Origin: JBCCSZ01 sp039199225
Lineage (GTDB): Bacteria; Bacteroidota; Bacteroidia; Chitinophagales; Saprospiraceae
Length of the DNA: 11,200 nt
NCBI GenBank assembly: GCA_039199225.1
Contig: JBCCSZ010000258.1
Location: 1-11,200 of the forward strand
Reading direction: 5' to 3'
The position numbers and the translations under genes are program-made. The notes beneath the pieces are model-generated. The model searched no databases. It was not told the origin of the DNA and was given only the letters and a program-made list of their open reading frames with translations. Shown here piece after piece: positions 1-7,636 of this stretch. Position 1 is the first letter of the stretch. Each line of letters opens with the position of its first letter.

Positions 1-63
1 CAAAAAAGGCATCTTTAACAGAAACATAAATATACTTTAAATATGGTTATTTACTTTATTGCC

Positions 64-92
64 TCCAACTATCCACTTCCTACTGCCCATCT
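64..92 (-). repeat. Degenerate heptamer repeat after the AlgJ-like gene
   Basis: Read on the minus strand, just after the TAG stop at 100-98, there are three consecutive heptamers: AGTAGGA (84-78), AGTGGAT (77-71) and AGTTGGA (70-64). An imperfect 8-base unit, AGATGGGC (92-85), precedes them. They share the pattern AGTNGGA/T. The run resembles the short tandem heptanucleotide repeats known from cyanobacteria (STRR sequences), and similar G-rich heptamers are, to my knowledge, seen in some Bacteroidota. It lies in the same position (directly after a stop codon, G-rich on the coding strand) as the larger array at the other end of the window. With only three units, chance remains possible. Confidence 0.45.
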
Positions 93-97
93 GCATA

Positions 98-1201
98 CTA
101 CCACCCCACCCGATGCACATACCGCTCAACAAACTCTTGCAAAACAATATCCGGTTTTAAATCTTCAACCATCTCCTTCTTAAAATGATGATTCCACACA
201 AAGGCAGATTGGCGAAAGCTGTCCTTTAGGTAACGCCTCAGAGATACACTGTAAGAATCGTTGAAAATCAATAGTTTATGCTGTAGACTGGAATCGGTAT
301 TTTCAAAAGCTGCAAAGGTCAGCTTCGTAGGCTCAAGGTAGCGGATCGCTGCTGTATCACCGCCGGCAACCGGCTCGAAAAGCGGTTCCAGCGTCGGCAC
401 GCTATCGGTCCAATGCATTTGATTGAGGATACGGGCCAAATCGCCCCCTTTCTTCTCGATGTTCAACTGCCGATAGTCCGACCAGTCTCGCAAAGGGATG
501 TCCTTGTAAGCCGTCAAGGCATCGATCATTTTGCGGTAGCCCACGTAGGCTCCCAGGTGGTTCCAGTGGGTGTCGTATTTGTAGTAAAGCAGTGGTTCCA
601 GTTCTTTTCTGGCCTGACGAAGTGCTTCCCTCAGATCGATCAACAATAAGCCATCAATTTTTTGGATGCGTTCCAGCACTTGGTTCGTGCGTGTCATGGG
701 ACCGGCCGTTTTCATCCAATCGGGCAAAAGGTCGGGATAAACGCTGTGCTTTTCCGGGCAGATAACGATGCCATACAATACGCCCCGCTCCTTACACCAA
801 GACAACTTCTCACGCAACTGTTGTTCTATTTTATCCAACTCCTCCGCCTTCAAGGGATCAATGCCCCGATACTGGTCAAGCGTGCGTTCGCCGCTGAGAA
901 ACAACCAGCCTTCTTTGCCCAAAATTACCCGCTTTCGCTTGGGCGACTCCTTCATCACATCGACTTTCCATCTGCTAAAGGCCCGATACAGCCGATCTCT
1001 GAATGGAAAATGATCGTTGAAATATTTTTCATATTCGGGAGGCCAGTTCTTTAAAGTAGTTTCTGACCAAACGGGCTTAACAGCCAATTTTCGATACTCG
1101 ACATTCTCCTGCTCATAATCAAACAGCAACATGGTCAATGGCACCACTCCGAGAAGCAGACCAAACCCAAGCACATACAATATTTGAACAAACTTCCTCA
1201 T
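98..1201 (-). CDS. AlgJ/AlgX-like SGNH O-acetyltransferase partner protein
   Basis: This 367-residue protein belongs to the AlgX/AlgJ family of SGNH-hydrolase-like proteins that work with an MBOAT membrane protein to O-acetylate extracellular polysaccharides. An N-terminal hydrophobic segment (about residues 6-26) should anchor it in the inner membrane with the catalytic domain in the periplasm. Visible motifs are the DTHW signature (D210, H212), followed by NHLGAY, and a late FNDSYS motif (N314, D315, S316) that would supply the nucleophilic serine. In the family, Asp-His and Ser form the triad. Length is close to AlgJ and shorter than AlgX, and no separate carbohydrate-binding domain is evident. 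The ATG start (1201-1199) overlaps the TGA of the MBOAT gene by one base, which implies translational coupling. Polymer and acyl group cannot be told from sequence. The family call is firm; the acetyl donor role is inferred from the family. Confidence 0.88.
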   Translation of the reverse strand: MRKFVQILYVLGFGLLLGVVPLTMLLFDYEQENVEYRKLAVKPVWSETTLKNWPPEYEKYFNDHFPFRDRLYRAFSRWKVDVMKESPKRKRVILGKEGWLFLSGERTLDQYRGIDPLKAEELDKIEQQLREKLSWCKERGVLYGIVICPEKHSVYPDLLPDWMKTAGPMTRTNQVLERIQKIDGLLLIDLREALRQARKELEPLLYYKYDTHWNHLGAYVGYRKMIDALTAYKDIPLRDWSDYRQLNIEKKGGDLARILNQMHWTDSVPTLEPLFEPVAGGDTAAIRYLEPTKLTFAAFENTDSSLQHKLLIFNDSYSVSLRRYLKDSFRQSAFVWNHHFKKEMVEDLKPDIVLQEFVERYVHRVGW

Positions 1202-2619
1202 CAGAATCTAAAATAAATAAATGGATTGAAAGCATCTGCTGAAATATAGGTCAGGCAAAGCAACAACAGTCCCATATACATTCCCCACTCCACCAGCCGC
1301 AAGCTGTTTTTGAAAACAACACCAGGACGGTTTCGGTAGGCTTTGAGGAAAAAACGCTGTAACATAGGCCAAGTGGGCATGGACAACAAGATGGCGGCTA
1401 CGCCAAAAACACAAAGCTCCCGGTCGACAAACATTGCCAAGGGATAAGTGGCGTTGTTTAGATGGTCTGGTGCTGTGAAGGCAGCCAAAATTTGCCAAGA
1501 CTCTCCCAGATCGTCTGTCAGGAAGAACACCCAAGCAATGCCAACCACCAATAGGGTGTACACATGGCTCAGCCAACCCAGCCGGCCAATATCCCAGTGC
1601 CGCTCCAACAACAAAAAACAGCCATGAAAAAGACCCCATATCACAAAATTCCAACTGGCACCATGCCACAGTCCAGTCAGAAAAAACACCAAGAGCAAGT
1701 TAAAATAAGTACGCCCCTTTCCCTTGCGATTGCCGCCCAGGGGGATGTAGAGGTAGTCTCTAAACCAAGTGGAAAGGGAAATGTGCCAGCGCCGCCAAAA
1801 TTCGCGAACCGAGCGAGCAATGTAGGGGTATCGGAAGTTTTCCATAAAGTCAAAACCGAACATCTTACCCAGGCCGATCGCCATATCAGAATAGCCCGAA
1901 AAATCAAAGAATATCTGAATGGCGTAGGCAAAGACCAATAGTAAGGCCAGTACCAAAGACAATTCTCCCTCTGGTAGGCCGCGAATGTCCGCCACCACCG
2001 CCCCAAAGGTATTCGCAATGAGAATTTTCTTGGCCATTCCGACGATGAATCGCTGGATGCCTTCTCGAAATCGCCCAATGCGAAAAGGGCGCTGTCGCAT
2101 CTGTTTTTGAATGTCGACATAGCGAACAATGGGGCCAGCAATCAACTGTGGAAACATCGAAATGTAAAGCCCTAAGTCCAGTAGATTGCGCTCCGCTCGA
2201 ATGTGTCCTTTGTACAAATCGTATTGGTAGGAAATGCTCTGGAAGGTGAAAAAGGAAATGCCCAGTGGCAAATGTACTTCTGGAAAATCAGGCGGTGTCG
2301 ACCAAAAAATGGCCAGGTTGTCCAACAGAAAATTGAAGTATTTGAAAAAGACGAGCAGTCCCAGATTCAGTAGCAAAGAAAGGATGAACCACCGTCTGGC
2401 GCCCCCTGGCGAAGCAGCCCGACCCGTTCCCAGGGCCAGGAGATAATTACCCAGAATGGAAGCGAGCATGATGAGCACATATTCGCTCTCGCCCCAGGCA
2501 TAGAAGAGCAGGCTGGCCAATAGCAGCAAAGCATTTTTTACGCTTCGGGGCGCCAACAGGTAAACCAGCAAAGTGACTGGCAAGAAAAGATAAAGGAAGA
2601 CATTGCTGCTAAAGACCAT
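1201..2619 (-). CDS. MBOAT family membrane O-acyltransferase (AlgI-like)
   Basis: A 472-residue, highly hydrophobic protein with many predicted membrane segments, typical of the AlgI/DltB branch of the MBOAT superfamily. These proteins move an acyl group across the cytoplasmic membrane for transfer to a polysaccharide or teichoic acid. Diagnostic stretches are HLPLGISFFTFQSISY (about 116-131), FFDFSGYSDMAIGLG (about 237-251), the segment WRRWHISLSTWFRDYLYIPL (275-294), and LTGLWHGASWNF (about 314-325), in which H319 is the presumed catalytic histidine. Length matches AlgI (about 500 residues). It overlaps the downstream AlgJ/AlgX-like gene by one base (TGATG), the usual MBOAT-SGNH partner arrangement. 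None of the other alginate or cellulose acetylation genes lie in the window, so the polymer is unknown. It starts 22 bases after the stop of the upstream dehydrogenase and may be co-transcribed with it. Confidence 0.93.
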   Translation of the reverse strand: MVFSSNVFLYLFLPVTLLVYLLAPRSVKNALLLLASLLFYAWGESEYVLIMLASILGNYLLALGTGRAASPGGARRWFILSLLLNLGLLVFFKYFNFLLDNLAIFWSTPPDFPEVHLPLGISFFTFQSISYQYDLYKGHIRAERNLLDLGLYISMFPQLIAGPIVRYVDIQKQMRQRPFRIGRFREGIQRFIVGMAKKILIANTFGAVVADIRGLPEGELSLVLALLLVFAYAIQIFFDFSGYSDMAIGLGKMFGFDFMENFRYPYIARSVREFWRRWHISLSTWFRDYLYIPLGGNRKGKGRTYFNLLLVFFLTGLWHGASWNFVIWGLFHGCFLLLERHWDIGRLGWLSHVYTLLVVGIAWVFFLTDDLGESWQILAAFTAPDHLNNATYPLAMFVDRELCVFGVAAILLSMPTWPMLQRFFLKAYRNRPGVVFKNSLRLVEWGMYMGLLLLCLTYISADAFNPFIYFRF

Positions 2620-2641
2620 TGTCAGGGAGTTGTTGCGACGC

Positions 2642-5569
2642 TTATTTTTTCAAAGCATCCCACAATATTTCTACCGGATGCAAGGCTTGTCGCTGGGTGC
2701 CATCCGCAATTTGATGCCGACAGCTGGTACCAGGCGCTGCAATCAAGCTCTCCTTATCGGCCGACCGAACTACCGGAAACAACACCAACTCACCGATTTT
2801 TTGGCTGATGTCATAGTGATTGGCTTCATAACCAAAGGAGCCAGCCATGCCACAACAGCCCGAGGGAATGATCTCTACCGTATGTCCCTCTGGCATCCCC
2901 AGCAAAAAGGCCGTATCTGCCACCGAGGCCAGGGCTTTCTGGTGACAATGCCCATGCAACAAAATATGGCGTGGCTGCCCATCAAAGGCATCCAAAGGCA
3001 ACCTTCCGGCCTTCAGCTCGGCAGTCAAAAATTCATCGACCATCAGGCACTGGCGGCCAAGCTGACGAGCAGCCTCCCGATCTTCTGAACGAACCAAGCG
3101 AGGATACTCATCCCGGAAGCTCAAAATGGCCGATGGTTCAATGCCCAGCAAAACATCTTCCGGACCGAGAATCCGACGAAAAATGTCCACATTTTTCTGC
3201 GCCAATTTTTGAGCAGCCGGTAATAAACCTTTAGACAATTGGGCGCGCCCGCTCGGAGGATGTTCCGGCATCTGCAAGTCATAACCCAATGCCGCTAGTA
3301 GCTTAACAGTCTTGATACCGATGGCCGCATCATTGTAATTGGTAAATTCATCACAGAAGAGATAAACCGTGCGACCTTTTTTCGCACTTCCATTTTTAGA
3401 GCGACTAAAAGTTGTAAACCACTTTCGGAGGCTGGTTTTAGCCAGGGCCGGAAGGGAGCGTTGGGGCGCCACACCCATTACTTTTTTCAATATGCTACTG
3501 CTCCACTTGGCCGTCAGGAAGTAATTCGTCAATCCGGGAAATAAACTTCCCAAGGCATTTAACTGGGCGATGTTGCCAATCAGGCGCGAGGCAAGTGGTA
3601 CACCGGCCGATTTGTAGTACTGGTGTAAAAATTCCACCTTCATACTGGCCATATCCACATTGGAAGGACATTCTGAAGTACATCCTTTACAACCAATGCA
3701 AAGGTCCATGACTTCCTTTAGCTCGGGATGGAAGAAGCGGTTCGAGCGGTCGGAACGGGTCAAGAATTCGCGCAGAGCATTGGCACGGCCCCGAGTAGTA
3801 TCTTTTTCGTTGCGCGTTGCTTGATAGCTGGGACACATGGTGCCACCCGCCGCCGCTAGCTTCCGACAATCGCCCGACCCATTGCATTTTTCTGCCGCCC
3901 GCAAAAAACCGCCGACATGCGAATAATCAAAAATAGTATCAAAGCTGGGTGTCTCCTGCCCGGGGTCATAGCGCAAATCCTCATTCATAGGCGGCGCATC
4001 CACAATTTTACCGGGATTGAACAAGTGCTGAGGGTCCCAACTGTTTTTGATGTGCTTCAGTAATTCATAGTTTTCAGCACCAATCATCAAAGGAATAAAT
4101 TCAGCCCGTACCCGTCCGTCTCCATGCTCACCACTCAGGGAACCTCCATACTTTTTAACCAAGCGAGCAGAAGCTTCGCTGATGTCGTGAAATAAGCCAA
4201 CATCCTTTTCCTTTTTCAAATCGAGGATAGGCCGAAGGTGCAACTCCCCTGCTCCGGCATGGGCATAGTAAACCGCTTTCTGACCAAAGCCATCCATTAT
4301 TTCGCTGAACTCATCGATGTAATCTGGTAGGTCCTCTACAGCCACGGCCGTATCCTCGATGCAGGCAACGGCCTTTGGATCGCCGGGAATATTGGCCAAC
4401 AGCCCCAGGCCAGCCTTGCGCAAGGCCCACACCTTGGCAGCATCCGGCGGTACAATCAGGGGGTAGGCATATCCAAGCTTTTCTGCCTTCAACACAGCAA
4501 TCAACTCGTTGGCAGCCGCCTCTGCTGCTGCCGGGGTATCTGCCCGAAATTCCAGCGCCAGCACTGCTTCTGGATCCCCTTCCAAAAAGAAGCGGTACTT
4601 TTCGTATGCCCGCTGCCCCTTGGTGCAATCCAGTATCACTTTATCCATTAACTCACAGGCAAAGGGGCGATGCTTCATGCTGATAGGAACGGCCCGCAGG
4701 CTGTCTCGAACACTGTCGAAATGAACTGCTAGAACAATGCGCTCGGGAGCGGGCAGCGGATCGACATGGAGGAGGATTTCGGTTGTAAAAGCCAGTGTCC
4801 CCTCGGAGCCACAGAGCAGTTTGCAAAAATTGAAAGCCGGCCCATCGTCTTGGAAAGGCTGACCGTCGATTAGTGCATCAACAGCATAACCGGTGTTGCG
4901 TCGATGGATGGAAGGCTTTGGAAAGTGCTGACGAATCAGTGCCTGTTGTTCGGAGGTGTTCAGCGCCTCGTAGGCTTGCTGATAAATCTTGGCTTTGAGG
5001 CCATTGCCATTCCTGTTTTGATGAAAGGCATCGTTGGTCTCTTCTTCAAACACTGCTACCTCCCCATCGCTCAGGACTGTCCGAAGGCTGCGAACATGAT
5101 CGCGGGTCGAACCATAAACGATGGAGGTTGTGCCACAGGAATTGTTGCCAACCATCCCGCCAATCATGCATCGATTGGCCGTTGAAGTATTTGGACCAAA
5201 GAATAGCCCATGAGGCTGAAGGGCCGCGTTCAACTCATCGCGAATCACGCCGGGTTGGACACGAACAAGGCTCTGTTCTGGTAAGATTTCCAGAATCTGG
5301 TTCATATATTTGGAAACATCCACGACCATACCCTTGCCAACGCACTGGCCTGCCAGGGATGTTCCCGCTGCTCTTGGTATTAGAGGTAACTGGTGTTTTG
5401 AAGCAAACCTTACCAGCAGCTGAATGTCTGCCTCGTGTTTGGGCAGCGCCACAGCGAGCGGCAGTTCGCGGTAAACGGAGGCATCTGTAGCGTACAAAAC
5501 GCGCATCAGCTGATCGAAATGTAGTTCTCCGTCTAGTTGATGCGACAATTGTTCAAGGTGGTGGATCAT
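2642..5569 (-). CDS. Fused FAD-linked 2-hydroxyacid dehydrogenase / Fe-S protein (GlcD-GlcF/YdiJ-like)
   Basis: A 975-residue fusion of a flavin dehydrogenase and an iron-sulfur electron-transfer module. Residues about 40-270 form the FAD_binding_4 (PCMH) fold, with PRAAGTSLAGQ (65-75), the NSCGTT loop (143-148) and GSEGTL (254-259). Residues about 280-525 are the FAD-oxidase C-terminal domain, with AHAGAGELHLRP (436-447) and SGEHGDGR (479-486). Next come two cysteine clusters: a degenerate one (C562, C567, C579-P) and a classical 4Fe-4S motif C624-x2-C627-x2-C630-x3-C634-P. The C-terminal part has cysteine-rich domain motifs as in GlcF/LutA (HGHCHQKA 872-879, SGCCGMAGSFGYE 903-915). The family oxidises D-lactate, glycolate or D-2-hydroxyglutarate and passes electrons to the membrane quinone pool; E. 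coli YdiJ, with the same layout, has been reported as a D-2-hydroxyglutarate dehydrogenase. The substrate here is not determined. The ATG at 5569 gives a full-length N-terminus. Confidence 0.92.
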   Translation of the reverse strand: MIHHLEQLSHQLDGELHFDQLMRVLYATDASVYRELPLAVALPKHEADIQLLVRFASKHQLPLIPRAAGTSLAGQCVGKGMVVDVSKYMNQILEILPEQSLVRVQPGVIRDELNAALQPHGLFFGPNTSTANRCMIGGMVGNNSCGTTSIVYGSTRDHVRSLRTVLSDGEVAVFEEETNDAFHQNRNGNGLKAKIYQQAYEALNTSEQQALIRQHFPKPSIHRRNTGYAVDALIDGQPFQDDGPAFNFCKLLCGSEGTLAFTTEILLHVDPLPAPERIVLAVHFDSVRDSLRAVPISMKHRPFACELMDKVILDCTKGQRAYEKYRFFLEGDPEAVLALEFRADTPAAAEAAANELIAVLKAEKLGYAYPLIVPPDAAKVWALRKAGLGLLANIPGDPKAVACIEDTAVAVEDLPDYIDEFSEIMDGFGQKAVYYAHAGAGELHLRPILDLKKEKDVGLFHDISEASARLVKKYGGSLSGEHGDGRVRAEFIPLMIGAENYELLKHIKNSWDPQHLFNPGKIVDAPPMNEDLRYDPGQETPSFDTIFDYSHVGGFLRAAEKCNGSGDCRKLAAAGGTMCPSYQATRNEKDTTRGRANALREFLTRSDRSNRFFHPELKEVMDLCIGCKGCTSECPSNVDMASMKVEFLHQYYKSAGVPLASRLIGNIAQLNALGSLFPGLTNYFLTAKWSSSILKKVMGVAPQRSLPALAKTSLRKWFTTFSRSKNGSAKKGRTVYLFCDEFTNYNDAAIGIKTVKLLAALGYDLQMPEHPPSGRAQLSKGLLPAAQKLAQKNVDIFRRILGPEDVLLGIEPSAILSFRDEYPRLVRSEDREAARQLGRQCLMVDEFLTAELKAGRLPLDAFDGQPRHILLHGHCHQKALASVADTAFLLGMPEGHTVEIIPSGCCGMAGSFGYEANHYDISQKIGELVLFPVVRSADKESLIAAPGTSCRHQIADGTQRQALHPVEILWDALKK

Positions 5570-5586
5570 AGTTCAATATTAACCAC

Positions 5587-5594
5587 CAAAAATA
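5587..5594 (-). promoter_or_regulatory. Candidate Bacteroidota -7 promoter box upstream of the dehydrogenase
   Basis: On the minus strand the sequence TATTTTTG matches the Bacteroidota -7 consensus TAnnTTTG exactly. It ends 17 bases before the dehydrogenase ATG, in the 65-base gap after the HNH gene. No convincing TTG -33 box lies at the expected spacing and the leader would be very short, so this is only a candidate. Confidence 0.3.
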
Positions 5595-5634
5595 AGCAAT
5601 GTTGATAAAGTTCGAAGAATAAAATCTTCTTCTG

Positions 5635-6198
5635 TCACTTAGCCGGTTTGATATCGCCCCAGTTCTCGCCTTTTTCGATTCGGCTGATCTGCGTTTCGGT
5701 TACCCCAAACTTTTTAGCGATCACTTTCTTTTTCGTTTTGCCAGCCAGCAGCCACTTTTTAATCAGGCTCACTTGTGTTTCCGTCAGTTTGATGCCAGAG
5801 TTTTTTCGTCGGACGATGCCGAGTGCCTTTTCTCGTTCATCCACATACTTGATCCACTCCTCTTTGGTAGCCCAATAAAGATTTGTCCACTGGTTGTTCA
5901 GTTTATCGTAATCTTTGTGAAGTACGTAAGTGTGTTCCGGTGAGGGGCATTCGATGAATCTTTCAGCTACAAACTTGTGCGGAAAGATGTTTTGAAAACC
6001 TTCTGTGAGTCGCACGTTCACCTTGCGCAATCCTCGGTTGTCCAATGTACCGTTGACCAGGTAAGCCTGATCGTTTCTTTTGTCCACAGCTTTTACCCGA
6101 CCATAATTAGAAACGAAATAGCGATTTCTCTTGGTAGGCTTGCGGAAATGAAATTCCACCCACCGCTCTCCGATGAATGGTTTGATAGGTTGATTCAT
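5635..6198 (-). CDS. HNH endonuclease-like protein with NUMOD4-like segment and C-terminal HTH
   Basis: A 187-residue protein if translated from the ATG at 6198-6196 (MNQPIKPFIGERW). An in-frame ATG at 6252 would add 18 residues, but homologous NUMOD4 proteins start near the GERW segment, so I prefer the shorter form. Domains, numbered from the short start: NUMOD4-like segment with VSNYGRVKAVD (about 29-39); an HNH_3-type core with HKFVAERFI (H74), VLHKDYDKLNN (H94) and NLYWAT (N106); and a C-terminal helix-turn-helix, about 136-182, with KLTETQVSLIKKW and FGVTETQISRIEKG. The order matches free-standing HNH nucleases of phages and bacterial chromosomes, where the HTH gives DNA binding. The usual NHxD of the core reads LHKD, but H94 is kept. 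It stands alone between two gene groups in AT-rich DNA, which hints at transfer. Function in this cell is unknown; a homing-type nuclease is the best guess. Confidence 0.8.
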   Translation of the reverse strand: MNQPIKPFIGERWVEFHFRKPTKRNRYFVSNYGRVKAVDKRNDQAYLVNGTLDNRGLRKVNVRLTEGFQNIFPHKFVAERFIECPSPEHTYVLHKDYDKLNNQWTNLYWATKEEWIKYVDEREKALGIVRRKNSGIKLTETQVSLIKKWLLAGKTKKKVIAKKFGVTETQISRIEKGENWGDIKPAK

Positions 6199-6503
6199 TT
6201 TTACGCTCTTTGTTTTTTGTCTCAATAAGCCGTACTCCATTACAATACGCAATAGAGCATTACGAATACATCCTTAATTCGAGCATATTGAAAGGTAAGG
6301 CACTACCTGCTCAATCGGAGAACCTGCCGACCGATACAGAGAACAGTGTTTTTTTACAACAACAAAAACAAAGACTAAGATTATAAGAGCATGTTAATTC
6401 ATGTCCATCTCATTCGGAGTTTTTATATGTTGAAACCATAATAAGCCTAAATATAAGGATTTTAAGCAAAAAAGTATAGTTGGACAATACAGATTTAAGC
6501 GCT
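6199..6503. other. 305-base AT-rich gene-free region upstream of the HNH gene
   Basis: No credible coding frame, tRNA or insertion-sequence end was found. It must hold the HNH gene's promoter, but no exact TAnnTTTG box was found on the minus strand. Small structures seen: an imperfect stem-loop at 6445-6467 (7-bp stem including one G-T pair, 9-base loop) that could form in the 3' region of the lipoprotein transcript; an ATCGG...CCGAT inverted repeat at 6314-6335; a CGAAT...ATTCG inverted repeat at 6263-6281; and GAGCAT at 6255, 6281 and 6387. None is strong enough to name. An eight-base T run sits at about 6348-6355 on the plus strand. Confidence 0.6.
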
Positions 6504-6977
6504 TCAGAACAAAATTGCTGTAGGATCATAGAATAAAGAACGATGGAGTTGCCAGCCTTTGGCGGGTATGTAGTGCCAAATTTGCAATTGCCTTTTGCTA
6601 AAAACCTCCCGCACTGTCTCCATATCCGAAGGCTGCAAAATTTTCCAATCCAGTAAAACATAGCCCAGTCTAGGTCCAGCCTCCAAGTCCACGACTTTAC
6701 CCTCTACTTGCCACTGGTTTTGTGTATAATTGGTATAAATCTGAGTGATGAGGCTATCCTTTGAAGTTTGTTTTACAACAGGCGCCAATCCCTCAAAATC
6801 AACTGAATACACATTATTTAGGCATGCTATGCTCGGATTATTCAAACATTCAATGTACTGTTCTACAGCCATTTTGAGTTTCGAAGGAGCCTGACGTTCC
6901 AGCTTTTTGCCAGGCTGGCAGGCCAACAACAGAAAAAGGGAACTCCAAGCTAGTGAGTGGCATATGCGCTTCGACAT
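6504..6977 (-). CDS. Small lipoprotein of unknown function
   Basis: A 157-residue protein starting with a lipoprotein signal peptide: positively charged MSKR, a hydrophobic stretch, and the lipobox LLAC with the lipidated cysteine at residue 20. It should be exported by Sec, processed by signal peptidase II and anchored in a membrane. The mature part is about 138 residues. It begins with a short helical segment (KLKMAVEQYIECLNN) and continues with mixed alpha/beta sequence ending in aromatic residues (WQLHRSLFYDP). Overall pattern, a lipobox followed by a roughly 120-residue domain, recalls NTF2-like/DUF4878-type lipoproteins, but I do not recognise the family. Two more cysteines (C44, C52) flank NNPSIA and could form a disulfide. 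The ATG lies 8 bases after the endonuclease III stop, so it is probably the last gene of the rluD-like operon. Confidence 0.82.
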   Translation of the reverse strand: MSKRICHSLAWSSLFLLLACQPGKKLERQAPSKLKMAVEQYIECLNNPSIACLNNVYSVDFEGLAPVVKQTSKDSLITQIYTNYTQNQWQVEGKVVDLEAGPRLGYVLLDWKILQPSDMETVREVFSKRQLQIWHYIPAKGWQLHRSLFYDPTAILF

Positions 6978-6985
6978 GGAGTGCT

Positions 6986-7636
6986 TTATTTGAAAAGGGT
7001 TTTACGACCGTATTTACTACAAATTGGACAGGCATTCGGATCGTGTCCTCTTGCTGGACAAAAAGCTCTTCCAAAAAAAATAATTTGCAGATGCAATTTG
7101 TTCCAACTGCTTTTTGGAAAGAGGCGTTTGAGATCGGCTTCTGTTTTTTCGACATTTTTGCCCGTGCTCAACTTCCAGCGATAGGCCAAGCGGTGGATGT
7201 GCGTATCGACGGGAAAAGCTGGAAAGCCAAAGGCTTGTGACATTACTACCGATGCTGTTTTGTGACCAACTCCGGGTAGTGCTTCCAGGTCTTCGTAGTT
7301 CTGTGGAACTTCTCCCTGGTGCTTGTCGATCAGTATTTGAGACAGCTCAGAGATGGCCTTGGATTTGCGAGGAGAGAGCCCGCAAGGGCGAATGATTTGG
7401 CGAATGGCCTCGACCGGTTGCTCCGCCATGTCAAATGGATTGTCAGCCAAAGCAAATAGATCAGGCGTAACGGTGTTGACCCGGGCATCTGTACATTGTG
7501 CAGACAAAAGGACCGCGATTAAGAGCGTGTAAGGGTCCTGGTGATCCAGTGGAACCGGAGTCTCCGGAAAATAGTGGTCGAGGATGGCAGCAATATCGGC
7601 GGCCTTTTCTTTTTTTGTTAAGGTTTTCTCAGTCAT
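6986..7636 (-). CDS. nth: Endonuclease III (DNA glycosylase/AP lyase)
   Basis: A 216-residue member of the HhH-GPD superfamily, close to E. coli Nth (211). Nth removes oxidised pyrimidines and cleaves abasic sites in base-excision repair. The helix-hairpin-helix LPGVGHKTA (120-128) contains the catalytic lysine K126 (E. coli K120), and FPVDTHIHRLAYRW carries the catalytic aspartate D144 (E. coli D138). LLSAQCTD (43-50) fits the substrate pocket segment. The C-terminus departs from the E. coli 4Fe-4S pattern C-x6-C-x2-C-x5-C: here there are only three cysteines, C193-x9-C203-x2-C206, and no fourth, so the cluster is probably lost or altered. The ATG (7636-7634) overlaps the end of the upstream acyl-CoA reductase gene by 8 bases, consistent with coupling. 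MutY is excluded by length and by lack of its C-terminal domain. Confidence 0.93.
   Translation of the reverse strand: MTEKTLTKKEKAADIAAILDHYFPETPVPLDHQDPYTLLIAVLLSAQCTDARVNTVTPDLFALADNPFDMAEQPVEAIRQIIRPCGLSPRKSKAISELSQILIDKHQGEVPQNYEDLEALPGVGHKTASVVMSQAFGFPAFPVDTHIHRLAYRWKLSTGKNVEKTEADLKRLFPKSSWNKLHLQIIFFGRAFCPARGHDPNACPICSKYGRKTLFK

Noticed and set aside
2603..3088. A 161-codon plus-strand open frame
   Set aside because: It lies antisense to the conserved C-terminal domain of the dehydrogenase and the start of the MBOAT gene, has no recognisable motif, and is explained by the coding constraint of the opposite strand.
5614..5629. GAAGA...TCTTC stem-loop after the HNH gene as a terminator
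   Set aside because: Only 5 bp with a 6-base AT-rich loop and no clear T run on the minus strand; too weak to call.
6199..6252. Upstream ATG extending the HNH protein by 18 residues
   Set aside because: The added residues have no family counterpart and the ATG at 6198 precedes the usual NUMOD4 start; kept only as an alternative.
6255..6392. Three GAGCAT copies and short inverted repeats as an operator or integration site
   Set aside because: Spacing is irregular, orientation gives no symmetrical site, and six-base repeats picked after the fact in AT-rich DNA are weak evidence.
6410..6661. An 83-codon minus-strand open frame
   Set aside because: It overlaps the lipoprotein gene in another frame and extends into AT-rich intergenic DNA; no motif or plausible start context.
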